Assembly (NCBI GenBank): GCA_025499705.1
Contig: JAFMVE010000046.1
Location: 1-50,249 of the forward strand
DNA: 50,249 nucleotides
From: Carboxylicivirga caseinilyticus
Lineage (GTDB): Bacteria > Bacteroidota > Bacteroidia > Bacteroidales > Marinilabiliaceae
Direction: 5' to 3'
Shown here one piece after another: positions 8,180 to 16,715 of this stretch. Made by a program: the position numbers and the translations under genes. Under the pieces are notes generated by a model. That model saw only the letters and a program-made list of their open reading frames with translations, did no database searches and had not been told where the DNA came from. Positions within the stretch are counted from its first letter, which is position 1. Every line of letters begins with the position of its first letter.

Positions 8180-9832
8180 TTAATATAAGTCTTCATGTAA
8201 AAGTCCATTCTCCTGCATATTAACTATTTGCTGATTGGCATCTTGTTTTGATAACCCCTTCTCTTCCATAAAAATATCGGATAAGGTACTTCTAACATCG
8301 TGGCCCATATGCGTATGACCACACAAATAGATATGAGCGCCCATATCAATCCATTGCATCAGTTCTTTTTTTCTTTCTTTTAAAAGATGCTGTACATATC
8401 TTTTTGCTTCCTGATCGCGCGAAAAAGCAGTGTCAAGATACTTTAAGTGGCCTGATTGAAGATATTCTTGAAGCTCATCTTCATACAAAAAGTCTTCTGC
8501 CTGTTTTTTATCTCCCCAAATCAACCAGGCTTGGTCTTTCACATTCTCTTTTTTCAGATCCTGTAAAAAACCTCTGTAGGGTGCTATTCCTGTTCCAACA
8601 CCTATTAAAATAACAGGGCTTGATGAGTCTTCCGGAAGATGAAATCCGGGACTGGGTATTAATCTGAAATGTACTTTGGTACCTTTTTGTAATCCTTCGT
8701 TCATATAAACTGAAGCCGCTCCCTCGTAAAAACGGGCCTGCTCTTCAAAACGGATGGTTTTTATGGTCAGATGAATTTCATCCGGTGTGGCTTTATATCC
8801 TGAAGCAATTGAATAGTATCTCGATTGCAAAGGTGAGAGAATCTTAATAAGAGTTGCTGCATCAATATCCGATGGATAATCTGTTATAAGATCAAGTACG
8901 TCTTTTTTAGATACATATTTATTCAAGGTTTCCTGATCATTAATCAGAATTGATAAGGAAAGCTGAGAGGTAGCAGCATAGTAATTTCTGACTACTTTTC
9001 GGTTTAATTTGGTAAGTTCATATTTGTATTTCAGAAGTTCAAAAGCAGATTGTTTACTGTCATCTATAAATTCCTCTGAATCGATATGCAAAATATCCAG
9101 AATTTTTGCCACAAGTTGGTCTGGATTTTCTGGAATGATTTCAATACAATCACCACTTTGGTATTCCACTTTGTTTTCAGAATTATCCAGTACTATATGC
9201 CATGTAGCTTTATCCTGATCACCTTTGGTCAACATGTATCGATCGGTTAACAAAGCTTCCAGCATATCCGGTTCTTTAAAATCAATGGATGGTGATGAGG
9301 TGAGCTCTTTTTGGGTGTTATTACTCAGGAAATGGAAAACCTTTTCAATCCAGTCAAGAGCGTCTCCCTTAAAGTCAACATCACAATCTACGCGTTCTAT
9401 AACCGATTGAGCTCCAAGTGCCTGTAGTTGGGAGTCTACTAACTTGCCTGCACCACAAAAATATTCGTAGCTTGAGTCACCAAGTGCACATATTGAATAT
9501 TTCAAGTCAGCTAATTGAGGAAATTCATCGTGTTTTAGGAAACCGAAAAACTTCTTACTGTTTGGCGGAAGTTCTCCTTCACCATCAGTACTCATTACAA
9601 TTAAAAGTAGTTTCTCAGAAAAGATACGGTTAACGTCATATTTGGCAATGTTATAACATTCCGAATCAATTTTATATTGTTCCAATGTCTTTTGCAGTTG
9701 TTGAGCAACCAATTGAGCATTACCGGTTTTAGTGCCATATACAATGGTAGCTGTGGGACAATGGTATTTTTTAGAAGTATCTAGTTTTAACGGTTTAGGT
9801 GTTTTTTTAAATAATGATGTTAATAATCCCAT
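8180..9832 (-). CDS. CysJ-like diflavin reductase (flavodoxin-FAD-NADPH)
   Basis: A 550-residue soluble electron-transfer flavoprotein moving electrons from NADPH through FAD to FMN. It has an N-terminal flavodoxin domain (about 26-170) with FMN phosphate loop T-K-T-G-N (34-38) and a second loop S-T-D-G-E-G-E, an alpha-helical connecting and FAD domain with R-Y-Y-S (338-341), and a NADPH-binding domain with G-V-G-T-G-I-A-P-Y-R (411-420) and C-G-H-T-H-M-G (504-510). It ends in an aromatic residue, Y550, as CysJ does. The closest family is the sulfite reductase flavoprotein subunit (CysJ, 599 residues in E. coli). No CysI hemoprotein gene lies nearby, so its acceptor could be another redox enzyme. 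Confidence 0.85.
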   Translation of the reverse strand: MGLLTSLFKKTPKPLKLDTSKKYHCPTATIVYGTKTGNAQLVAQQLQKTLEQYKIDSECYNIAKYDVNRIFSEKLLLIVMSTDGEGELPPNSKKFFGFLKHDEFPQLADLKYSICALGDSSYEYFCGAGKLVDSQLQALGAQSVIERVDCDVDFKGDALDWIEKVFHFLSNNTQKELTSSPSIDFKEPDMLEALLTDRYMLTKGDQDKATWHIVLDNSENKVEYQSGDCIEIIPENPDQLVAKILDILHIDSEEFIDDSKQSAFELLKYKYELTKLNRKVVRNYYAATSQLSLSILINDQETLNKYVSKKDVLDLITDYPSDIDAATLIKILSPLQSRYYSIASGYKATPDEIHLTIKTIRFEEQARFYEGAASVYMNEGLQKGTKVHFRLIPSPGFHLPEDSSSPVILIGVGTGIAPYRGFLQDLKKENVKDQAWLIWGDKKQAEDFLYEDELQEYLQSGHLKYLDTAFSRDQEAKRYVQHLLKERKKELMQWIDMGAHIYLCGHTHMGHDVRSTLSDIFMEEKGLSKQDANQQIVNMQENGLLHEDLY

Positions 9833-10032
9833 TTCAGATGGTTAATATGATTGTGTGATATATTAGTATAACTTCTGTAAAAACGTTGTTGTTTTAAATT
9901 GGTTTAAAAAATGTTGTAAGGGTTTGAAATGTTGATTGATAAATTGTAATAATATTCTGGAATAACCAACCTGTTTTTAGATTTATAACACAATGCGTCG
10001 TATTTATATTATTTCGCTATAACCATATTTCT

Positions 10033-10040
10033 TATTTTTG
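10033..10040 (+). promoter_or_regulatory. Promoter -7 element (TATTTTTG)
   Basis: Exact TAnnTTTG, 19 bp before the ATG of the BNR_4 gene, leaving a short leader. The -33 region (about 10012-10015) reads TTTC, a weak match. Confidence 0.4.
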
Positions 10041-10059
10041 ATTAAAATTAGTTGACAAA

Positions 10060-11352
10060 ATGATAAGATCCTTAAACCTTATAGTTGTATTGTTTTTTAC
10101 CAGTTTGAATTTATCAGCTCAGAATGTTATTGATGTAGCTGATGGATGGTCTAGTAACTCGGTAAATGCAGTTGTTTTTCGACAAAACTCATTGGTAACC
10201 GCAAATGATACTCAGTTTATTGCGTTTTACAATCCCGATGGTTATCTCACCTTAGGTAAACGTCATATTAAATCAACGACATTTAAAACATACGTTACTC
10301 AATATAAAGGGAATGTTAAAGATGCTCATAACTGTATTAGTATTATGGTGGATGGTGATGGTTATTTGCATGTTTCCTGGGATCATCACGGACATCCGCT
10401 TAGATATGCCCGTAGTATTGCTCCGTATGGTTTGAAGTTAGGTGAGAAACAATCAATGGCTGGAGCCAATGAGGACAATGTGACTTATCCTCAGTTTTTT
10501 AAAATGCCTGATGGCAATCTGATTTTTATGTATCGTGATGGCATGTCGGGCAGAGGAAACCTGGCAATGCAGAAGTATGATACTAAAGCGCAAAAATGGA
10601 GTGTATTACACACCAACCTTATAGATGGTGAAGGTCAGCGCAATGCTTATTGGCAGGCTTGTATTGATTCAAAAGGAACCATTCATCTGTCATGGGTATG
10701 GCGTGAAACATGGGATGTGTCATCCAATCATGATTTATGTTATGCCCGGTCAAAAGATGGTGGCGTGAGCTGGGAGAAAACCAACGGTGATAAATATGTT
10801 TTACCGGTTAATGCTAAAAGTGCCGAATACGCTTGTCGCATTCCTCAGCGAAGTGAGTTGATTAACCAGACTTCTATTGTGGCTGATGATAAAGGACAAC
10901 CTTATATAGCCTCTTATTGGAGAGAGCAGGATTCTGATGTGCCACAATATCAGTTAGTGACTTTCCTAAATGGCGAATGGTTTCATCAGAACCTGAGATT
11001 CAGATCATCGGCTTTTTCGTTAAGCGGAGGTGGAACCAAACGTATACCTATTTCACGTCCGCAGATTGTGGCTCAGTCGAAAGGAAAAAAGACAATAGCC
11101 TGTATCATTTTCAGAGATCAGGAGCGTGACGAAAAAGTATCGTTAGCTAAGGTCACGCTGGGTAAGAAAACAAAGATTGAACTTTCTGATATTACCGATT
11201 TTGGAGTTGGTTTGTGGGAACCCTCCTTCGATACTGAACTGTGGAAGGAAAAAGGTCAGCTCCATTTGTTCGTTCAAAAAGTTGATCAGGTCGACGGGGA
11301 AGGAGTGGCTTCGAGTAAACCTACCTTAGTGAAAGTGATTGAAGTGAAATAA
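10060..11352 (+). CDS. Secreted BNR_4-family beta-propeller protein
   Basis: A 430-residue exported protein (signal peptide to about residue 20, L-S-A-Q) with the BNR_4 seven-bladed propeller fold. Repeated blades show D-G-D-G-Y-L-H-V-S-W, D-S-K-G-T-I-H-L-S-W and S-K-D-G-G-V-S-W. Histidines in D-A-H-N (near residue 88) and W-D-H-H-G-H-P-L-R-Y (near 107-116) lie where the related ulvan lyases (PL24, PL25) have catalytic histidines, so it may be a polysaccharide lyase or glycan-processing enzyme. It may be cotranscribed with the GH3 gene that starts 35 bp downstream. The start is ATG 10060. The exact substrate cannot be read from the sequence. Confidence 0.7.
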   Translation: MIRSLNLIVVLFFTSLNLSAQNVIDVADGWSSNSVNAVVFRQNSLVTANDTQFIAFYNPDGYLTLGKRHIKSTTFKTYVTQYKGNVKDAHNCISIMVDGDGYLHVSWDHHGHPLRYARSIAPYGLKLGEKQSMAGANEDNVTYPQFFKMPDGNLIFMYRDGMSGRGNLAMQKYDTKAQKWSVLHTNLIDGEGQRNAYWQACIDSKGTIHLSWVWRETWDVSSNHDLCYARSKDGGVSWEKTNGDKYVLPVNAKSAEYACRIPQRSELINQTSIVADDKGQPYIASYWREQDSDVPQYQLVTFLNGEWFHQNLRFRSSAFSLSGGGTKRIPISRPQIVAQSKGKKTIACIIFRDQERDEKVSLAKVTLGKKTKIELSDITDFGVGLWEPSFDTELWKEKGQLHLFVQKVDQVDGEGVASSKPTLVKVIEVK

Positions 11353-11387
11353 TTATAATACTTTGTTTGTACCAACTAATCCAGACT

Positions 11388-13121
11388 ATGAAAAATCTTT
11401 TGTTATCCATTATAATCCTATCCGGACTATTTTTTGCCAGCTGTCAACCTTCAACTAAGAAAGAGTTACCAAAGCAGACCGATTCATTATCAGTTAATAA
11501 AGAATGGCAAAAGCTGAGTGTGCGCGAAAAAGTGGGGCAACTGGTATGCTATCAGTTTAATAAAAATGAGATGCTTCAATTGGGAGGTGGTTCTTATGAG
11601 CAATTCTTTCAGAAGTATCCGATTGGGTCGATCTTTTTGGCCAACTGGAATATTGCCGGTGCTGTTTCTGCTGATTCGGTTAAAAATGAGTATATAAAAA
11701 TTGTAAATCAGTGTAAGACTGCTTCAAAAAATCCGCTTTTATTTACAGAAGATTTCGAAACCGGTTTAGGTTTTGTTATTGACGGATATACACAACTGGT
11801 AACAGAAATGGGACTGGGAGCCATTGGATCGGAAGAACTTGCTGAGCAATACGGTGCTATCATTGCTTCTGAGGCCCGCAGTATTGGTATTAACTGGTTG
11901 TTACATCCGGTAGCCGACTTAAATATCAATCCATACAGCTACATAACCAATGTTAGAAGCATCGGTAAAGATCCTGATTTGGCAATAAAACTGTTGCCAG
12001 CTCAGATCAAAGGAATGCAGACAAAGGGCGTTGCTGCAACGGCAAAGCATTTTCCGGGTGACGGTACCGATTTTATCAACCAGCATTTTTCTACTTCCCA
12101 GAATAAACTGTCTGTTGAAGAATGGAATTCTACATACGGAATGATATTTCAAACATTCATAAATGATGGGGTTAAGGTGATTATGCCAGGTCATATTTCA
12201 TTTCCTGCCTATCAGAAAGAAAAGTTGAATGATGAATTTCTCCCGGCTACTCTTTCCTCTGAGTTAATTCAAGGTTTATTAAAGGATAAAATGGGCTTTA
12301 ATGGAGTGGTTGTAAGTGATGCCTTAAATATGGCAGGAATTGCACAATATTACAGTAGTCAGATTGAAACGGAAGTAGAGTGTTTTAAGGCCGGTACTGA
12401 TATTTTATTATGGCCTTCGCTGGCTGTTATCGATACAATAGAAGCACGTATAAACAGAGGCGAAATAACTATGAGCCGTTTGGATGATGCCGTTGAGCGG
12501 ATCTGGAATCTGAAAGCGCAATTAGGATTGTTCGAAGATGACTATCAGACCATCATTCCTCTTAGCGACTCACTGCTGGAAAAACATCATCAAACAGCAT
12601 TTGAAATTTCTAAAAAAGCTTTAACTCTCATCAGTAAAAAAGAAACTGATTCACCATTTCTATCACCAACAGATCAGAAAATATTGTTGGTTGAGGTAAT
12701 GCAGGATTACAAAGAAGGTGTATTTGATGTGTTGGTAAATGAGTTGAAACAAAGAGGGATGGAGGTAACTGTTCGAAGAAATTTAAGCTATTTTGAATCA
12801 GGTTCAGAGCTTACCAACCTGGCTTTGGAATACGATAAAATCATTTTTACCTATTATAGTTTACCGGGTGTACCTTGGGGCGATTTATCCTTAAGTGGTC
12901 GGGAGGCGTTAACCATGTGGGCTTCCAATATGCTTCCGAAAGATAAGGTTATCAGTTTAGGCTTTGGCGATCCTTATAAAAACATCATTTATTTGCCACG
13001 AATAGAAACGCGTATCAATTGTTATAACATTGATAGTTATTCACAAAGAGCATTGGCAGGAGCATTATTGGGTGATTTTGAATTAACGGGTAAGTCACCA
13101 GTCAGTTATCCTGAATTATAA
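11388..13121 (+). CDS. GH3-family glycoside hydrolase lipoprotein
   Basis: A 577-residue lipoprotein (signal ending F-F-A-S-C, Cys20) with the GH3 TIM-barrel. The motif K220-H221-F-P-G-D-G-T-D corresponds to the K-H-F-P-G-x-G block of the NagZ/beta-hexosaminidase branch, and D311 in V-V-S-D-A-L-N-M is the predicted nucleophile. The region after about residue 400 resembles the C-terminal alpha/beta sandwich of longer GH3 enzymes. It probably removes a beta-linked sugar (GlcNAc or glucose) at the cell surface or in the periplasm. I chose ATG 11388 over an upstream TTG because it starts the lipoprotein signal directly. It follows the BNR_4 gene by 35 bp and ends at a strong terminator. Confidence 0.85.
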   Translation: MKNLLLSIIILSGLFFASCQPSTKKELPKQTDSLSVNKEWQKLSVREKVGQLVCYQFNKNEMLQLGGGSYEQFFQKYPIGSIFLANWNIAGAVSADSVKNEYIKIVNQCKTASKNPLLFTEDFETGLGFVIDGYTQLVTEMGLGAIGSEELAEQYGAIIASEARSIGINWLLHPVADLNINPYSYITNVRSIGKDPDLAIKLLPAQIKGMQTKGVAATAKHFPGDGTDFINQHFSTSQNKLSVEEWNSTYGMIFQTFINDGVKVIMPGHISFPAYQKEKLNDEFLPATLSSELIQGLLKDKMGFNGVVVSDALNMAGIAQYYSSQIETEVECFKAGTDILLWPSLAVIDTIEARINRGEITMSRLDDAVERIWNLKAQLGLFEDDYQTIIPLSDSLLEKHHQTAFEISKKALTLISKKETDSPFLSPTDQKILLVEVMQDYKEGVFDVLVNELKQRGMEVTVRRNLSYFESGSELTNLALEYDKIIFTYYSLPGVPWGDLSLSGREALTMWASNMLPKDKVISLGFGDPYKNIIYLPRIETRINCYNIDSYSQRALAGALLGDFELTGKSPVSYPEL

Positions 13122-13135
13122 AAAAAGTGTAAAAG

Positions 13136-13172
13136 AAAAAGGCTGATTCAACGTTCTGAATCAGCCTTTTTT
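13136..13172. terminator. Bidirectional terminator
   Basis: A 15-bp perfect stem, AAAAAGGCTGATTCA paired with TGAATCAGCCTTTTT around the loop ACGTTC, with A and T runs on opposite sides. It separates the convergent GH3 gene and the last gene of the efflux operon. Confidence 0.9.
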
Positions 13173-13187
13173 CAAATTATTCAACTA

Positions 13188-14369
13188 TCAATTTTTCATT
13201 TTTGATAACTGCCAGAATCGAAGACTACTGCCTGTGAAAAAGATAGCAGTAAGTGTCCATAAGGCGGTTATATGATTTTGTACTTCAGAAAGTTCTGCTC
13301 CAAAAATCTGGATTTTCATAATTCCCTGTATTCCATGTGTGCTGGGTAATATTTGGGCAAACCATTTAAAAACAGCCGGGAATGCTTCAACTGGCCAGCT
13401 TATTCCACTCAGAAATAAAAAGATGAATGAAGTAAACAGGAATAGCATCATCGATTGCACTCTGAAATAAAAATAGGTGGATATCCACATTGCCAGAAAA
13501 ACAGAAGCAAGTATCATGGGTATCAGTAACACCATTGCATCGCTGGATGTACCATGAATAGGGAAATCAAACCATTTAAAAGTGAGTACAAACAGGTAAT
13601 AGGCCACCAGCATAAAAATGATGAAATAGCTAAGGGCTCTACCCAGAAACCAACTGTCCCAGCCACGTTCTTTAATTTCCTCTGAAATTATGTATTTACC
13701 TTTGTGTTTCTCACGATGTGTACCACCAATCATTCCAATGCCTATCAGTAAAAGTTGCTGAATAACCAGAACCATAATGGGAGGCATCAGGTAAGTTCCG
13801 TAGCCACCTGTAGCGTTAAACAATGGTTTTGAAACAAGGTTAACCGGACTGATCTGTGCCATCAGTTGTGATTTAGGCGTTCCTTTCATCATCAGCTTCT
13901 TTGCCTGCACACCGGCTCCAAAAGTAAGCCCTGCTTTGGTTGCAGCTGTCAATACCGTTTTATAGTGCATAATGTAACTGCCATCGCAATATACACCCAT
14001 GTGAGCCTGTTCGCCTTTCATTACTTGTTTCTCAAAACCGTTATCCAGAGTTATGATTCCATATATCTTTTTCTCAAGAAACAAATGTTCGGCCTGTTGA
14101 AAGTCGTTAATCTTCTCAGTTATGGCAATATCTGATGATGCATCCAGCATCTTAACCAGTTTACGGCTTGTTTGTGTATTGTCATTATCAATAACCGCCA
14201 CCGGTAATTCATCAATTGCTTCTTTTTGATACACAAAAGCGTAAAGAGCAGGGTACAGAAGGGTAGCCACAAAAAAGATTAGTATGACTCCCGAATCCTT
14301 CACAATGTTGTGTAACTCTTGTGCGGCGAAGTATATGATCTGTTTAAATTTATCTAAAATTGCATTCAT
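13188..14369 (-). CDS. ABC-2 type transporter permease (second of pair)
   Basis: A 393-residue inner-membrane protein of the ABC2_membrane_3/YhgE type. One transmembrane helix near residues 24-44 is followed by a periplasmic domain (about 45-185), then about five more helices (from about 190), a layout used by exporters working with HlyD and TolC. The periplasmic block contains L-P-V-A-V-I-D-N-D-N-T, nearly the same as L-P-V-A-V-I-D-T-D-N-S in the neighbouring permease, so the two are duplicated paralogues. It is the last gene of the minus-strand operon, 17 bp after the first permease. No ATP-binding subunit is encoded in the operon. Confidence 0.88.
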   Translation of the reverse strand: MNAILDKFKQIIYFAAQELHNIVKDSGVILIFFVATLLYPALYAFVYQKEAIDELPVAVIDNDNTQTSRKLVKMLDASSDIAITEKINDFQQAEHLFLEKKIYGIITLDNGFEKQVMKGEQAHMGVYCDGSYIMHYKTVLTAATKAGLTFGAGVQAKKLMMKGTPKSQLMAQISPVNLVSKPLFNATGGYGTYLMPPIMVLVIQQLLLIGIGMIGGTHREKHKGKYIISEEIKERGWDSWFLGRALSYFIIFMLVAYYLFVLTFKWFDFPIHGTSSDAMVLLIPMILASVFLAMWISTYFYFRVQSMMLFLFTSFIFLFLSGISWPVEAFPAVFKWFAQILPSTHGIQGIMKIQIFGAELSEVQNHITALWTLTAIFFTGSSLRFWQLSKMKN

Positions 14370-14386
14370 TGTACTGATCTTTTTAT

Positions 14387-15544
14387 CTACAATCGACCGT
14401 AGAATTTTGAGTCACTCATTACTTCCTTCATTCTTTTGATTGAAAGCAATGGAAGAATGATAAAGCCACACATAATTGCCAAACGTGCCAGCCCTGATAA
14501 GACTGATGCGCCATAAAATGCCTGGTTTAGAAAAAGTTCCAGGTAATGAGTAAATGGAAACATATGTGTTAACGATTGGGCTAAATCAGGCATTCCTGAT
14601 ACCGGAAAAGTCAGACCAGAGAAGCTGAAAGCCAGCGCACCAAATATGGCAGAAATACTAATTGAAAAACGCATATTTCTCGACCATGCAACCAGCGTGA
14701 ATGAGATGCCAAAATATGCCAGGATCATCAGGATCTGTCCTATTTCAATAATCCATCTGCTTCCATTCATCGGAACATTCAGGTAATCGTAGAGCACACT
14801 GTTGTAGGTAACTCCTACCAAAGTAAAAATAGCCACATAAGGTGCCATCTTACCAATAACAGCTTTTATGATGTTGTTATTGGCATAGGCCAGCCACTCT
14901 TTTCCTGTTCCTTGTCGCAGTTCACGACCCAAAACATAACCACCAACCATTAAAACAAAAATTTGAAGTATGGCTGGTAAGATTCCGGAAACCAGAAAGT
15001 AAAGGTAATTAACGGTTGAGTTAAACATTACCTGCGAATCAATCACAATGGGTTGAGCCTTTTTTAGTGCGGTTTCATAACTATCACCTTTCATCATGTT
15101 ACGCTTGATACTGATACCGGCACCCATTGTCATGGTTACTTTATTAACCGCTTTACTGATGGTTCCTGCAGGAATGAGCAGTTCATTATTATACAACAGA
15201 ACCACGTCGCCCTGTTGGCCTTTCATTACTGATTTTTCAAAACCTTCAGGAATGGCAACCACACCATAAATCGTACCTTCTTTTAATCCTGTTTCAGCTG
15301 ATTTTAAGTCTGTATAGCTGCGAACCAGTTTTAATTCAGGAACCGCATCCAGCATCTTAACAAGCTTTGATGAGGTTGAACTGTTGTCCGTATCAATAAC
15401 AGCAACAGGCAGATTATCGGGCTGTTGAGCTTTGAAAAACCAGGTAAAGAAGATGAGTGCAAGAATGGGGAAATAAACCAGACACATACGTAACGTGCGG
15501 GTTTTAAGTATTTCGTTCCACTCCCGAAGCATCAATCCTTTCAT
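14387..15544 (-). CDS. ABC-2 type transporter permease (first of pair)
   Basis: A membrane permease of about 385 residues with the same layout as its downstream paralogue: one N-terminal helix, a periplasmic domain with the V-I-D-T-D-N-S block, then five C-terminal helices. With HlyD and TolC it would form a trans-envelope exporter for a small molecule, drug or lipid; the substrate is unknown. I prefer ATG 15542-15544 (protein starting M-K-G-L-M-L-R-E-W); a TTG at 15569-15571 would add nine residues. It follows the HlyD gene closely, so the two are cotranscribed and probably translationally coupled. Confidence 0.87.
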   Translation of the reverse strand: MKGLMLREWNEILKTRTLRMCLVYFPILALIFFTWFFKAQQPDNLPVAVIDTDNSSTSSKLVKMLDAVPELKLVRSYTDLKSAETGLKEGTIYGVVAIPEGFEKSVMKGQQGDVVLLYNNELLIPAGTISKAVNKVTMTMGAGISIKRNMMKGDSYETALKKAQPIVIDSQVMFNSTVNYLYFLVSGILPAILQIFVLMVGGYVLGRELRQGTGKEWLAYANNNIIKAVIGKMAPYVAIFTLVGVTYNSVLYDYLNVPMNGSRWIIEIGQILMILAYFGISFTLVAWSRNMRFSISISAIFGALAFSFSGLTFPVSGMPDLAQSLTHMFPFTHYLELFLNQAFYGASVLSGLARLAIMCGFIILPLLSIKRMKEVMSDSKFYGRL

Positions 15545-15583
15545 TCCTTGATATTGTTCTTTATTTAACAAGGTGAACTCTTT

Positions 15584-16567
15584 TTATTGAAACAATTCTG
15601 AATTAACAATAACACTCATTCCTGGCAATAAGCCATCTATGTTTTGAGTCGGTTTCATACGTACTTCAAAGGTTTTTAAATCGTAGTCACCAACAGACTT
15701 TGTTGCTGTGTTGGTAGCAAAATTTCCCAATGAATTAATGTATGTCACTTCAACCATCACATCTTCAAGACCCAAAGCAGGGATGCTGACCGGAAATTGC
15801 TTTCCTTGCTTTACTTTAGGTAACCAGTCTTCGCGAATGTTAAAAGTCATCCAGGCATCGCTTAAATCTGTAATAGTAACCACTGGCAGACCCGGTGTAA
15901 CCAGTTCACCTTCGTTTGGAATAATGGTTGAAATCTGACCATTGATACCAGCTATTACTTCTGTTTCTTTAATGTATGATTCAACCTCGGTTACAGCACC
16001 ATTAGCCTGATTAACAAGGGCAGCAGCAGCTGATTTATCTTCTGTACGGGCACCGTTTTTTGCCATCAGATATTGAGCTTCAGCTGCTTTTGCGGTTAGT
16101 TGAGCTGCTTTCATCTGTGTTTCCACTTCGTCTCTTTTTTGAGCCGGAACAACACCTTCTTCATATAGAGTCTGGATGCGTTCAAATGTTTTTTCCATCA
16201 GATCAGATGCTGCTTCTGCCTTCCTCCAAACACTTTTAGCTGCTTCAATTTGCTCATCACGTGCACCTTTTTGGGCTTTATCGCTTTGGGCCGTAGCAGC
16301 CGCTTTAACTGCTTCTGCCTGCATCAGTTTTGCATATACTTCAGGACTGTCAATAATCATCAGGGTATCACCTTTTTGTATCTGTTGCCCTTCTTCTATA
16401 TCTAATCGAGCAACGCGACCTACAATTTTAGTAGCGATACTAACTTGTTTTGCGTCAACTTCACCACGAATCAAAACCGGGTCTGGACTAACGAAAAACC
16501 AACCACTTACACTAATTAATAGAAGTGCAGCCATAAGGATTATCAGGCTATAAGCTTTTTTATTCAT
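15584..16567 (-). CDS. HlyD-family periplasmic adaptor (membrane fusion protein)
   Basis: The 327-residue adaptor links the inner-membrane permeases with TolC. It has one N-terminal transmembrane anchor (about 7-26), a lipoyl-like half-motif (V-G-R-V-A-R-L-D-I-E-E-G-Q-Q-I-Q-K-G-D near 49-67), a long alpha-helical hairpin rich in Ala, Glu and Lys (about 80-195), the second lipoyl half (I-N-G-Q-I near 208) and a beta-barrel domain (about 225-327). It resembles YbhG/YhiI adaptors. The start is ATG 16565-16567. It follows tolC by about 150 bp, a gap holding a REP-like hairpin that might tune expression between the two genes. Confidence 0.9.
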   Translation of the reverse strand: MNKKAYSLIILMAALLLISVSGWFFVSPDPVLIRGEVDAKQVSIATKIVGRVARLDIEEGQQIQKGDTLMIIDSPEVYAKLMQAEAVKAAATAQSDKAQKGARDEQIEAAKSVWRKAEAASDLMEKTFERIQTLYEEGVVPAQKRDEVETQMKAAQLTAKAAEAQYLMAKNGARTEDKSAAAALVNQANGAVTEVESYIKETEVIAGINGQISTIIPNEGELVTPGLPVVTITDLSDAWMTFNIREDWLPKVKQGKQFPVSIPALGLEDVMVEVTYINSLGNFATNTATKSVGDYDLKTFEVRMKPTQNIDGLLPGMSVIVNSELFQ

Positions 16568-16636
16568 AATGCTTAATCTTTTTGGGTCAAATGTATTTGA
16601 CTGTATTTTACTTTTTATTTATTTCTAGTTTGTTGT

Positions 16637-16705
16637 TAGTAGAGAATAGTCAAAAGATTTTTCGACAAGCTCAGATTAATACTTTTGACTTTTATCATTC
16701 TACTA
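16637..16705. repeat. REP-like hairpin element in the tolC-hlyD gap
   Basis: Nested inverted repeats in the gap inside the efflux operon: outer arms TAGTAGA (16637-16643) and TCTACTA (16699-16705), inner arms GTCAAAAG (16649-16656) and CTTTTGAC (16682-16689). The loop carries TTTTCGACAAGCTCAG, a sequence type I associate with dispersed palindromic repeats in bacterial genomes. It could stabilise or terminate the upstream transcript. Confidence 0.55.
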
Positions 16706-16715
16706 TTGACTTGTT

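Noticed and set aside
16176-16553. Plus-strand open frame opposite hlyD
   Set aside because: Antisense to the Ala/Glu-rich hairpin of HlyD, which gives long spurious frames.
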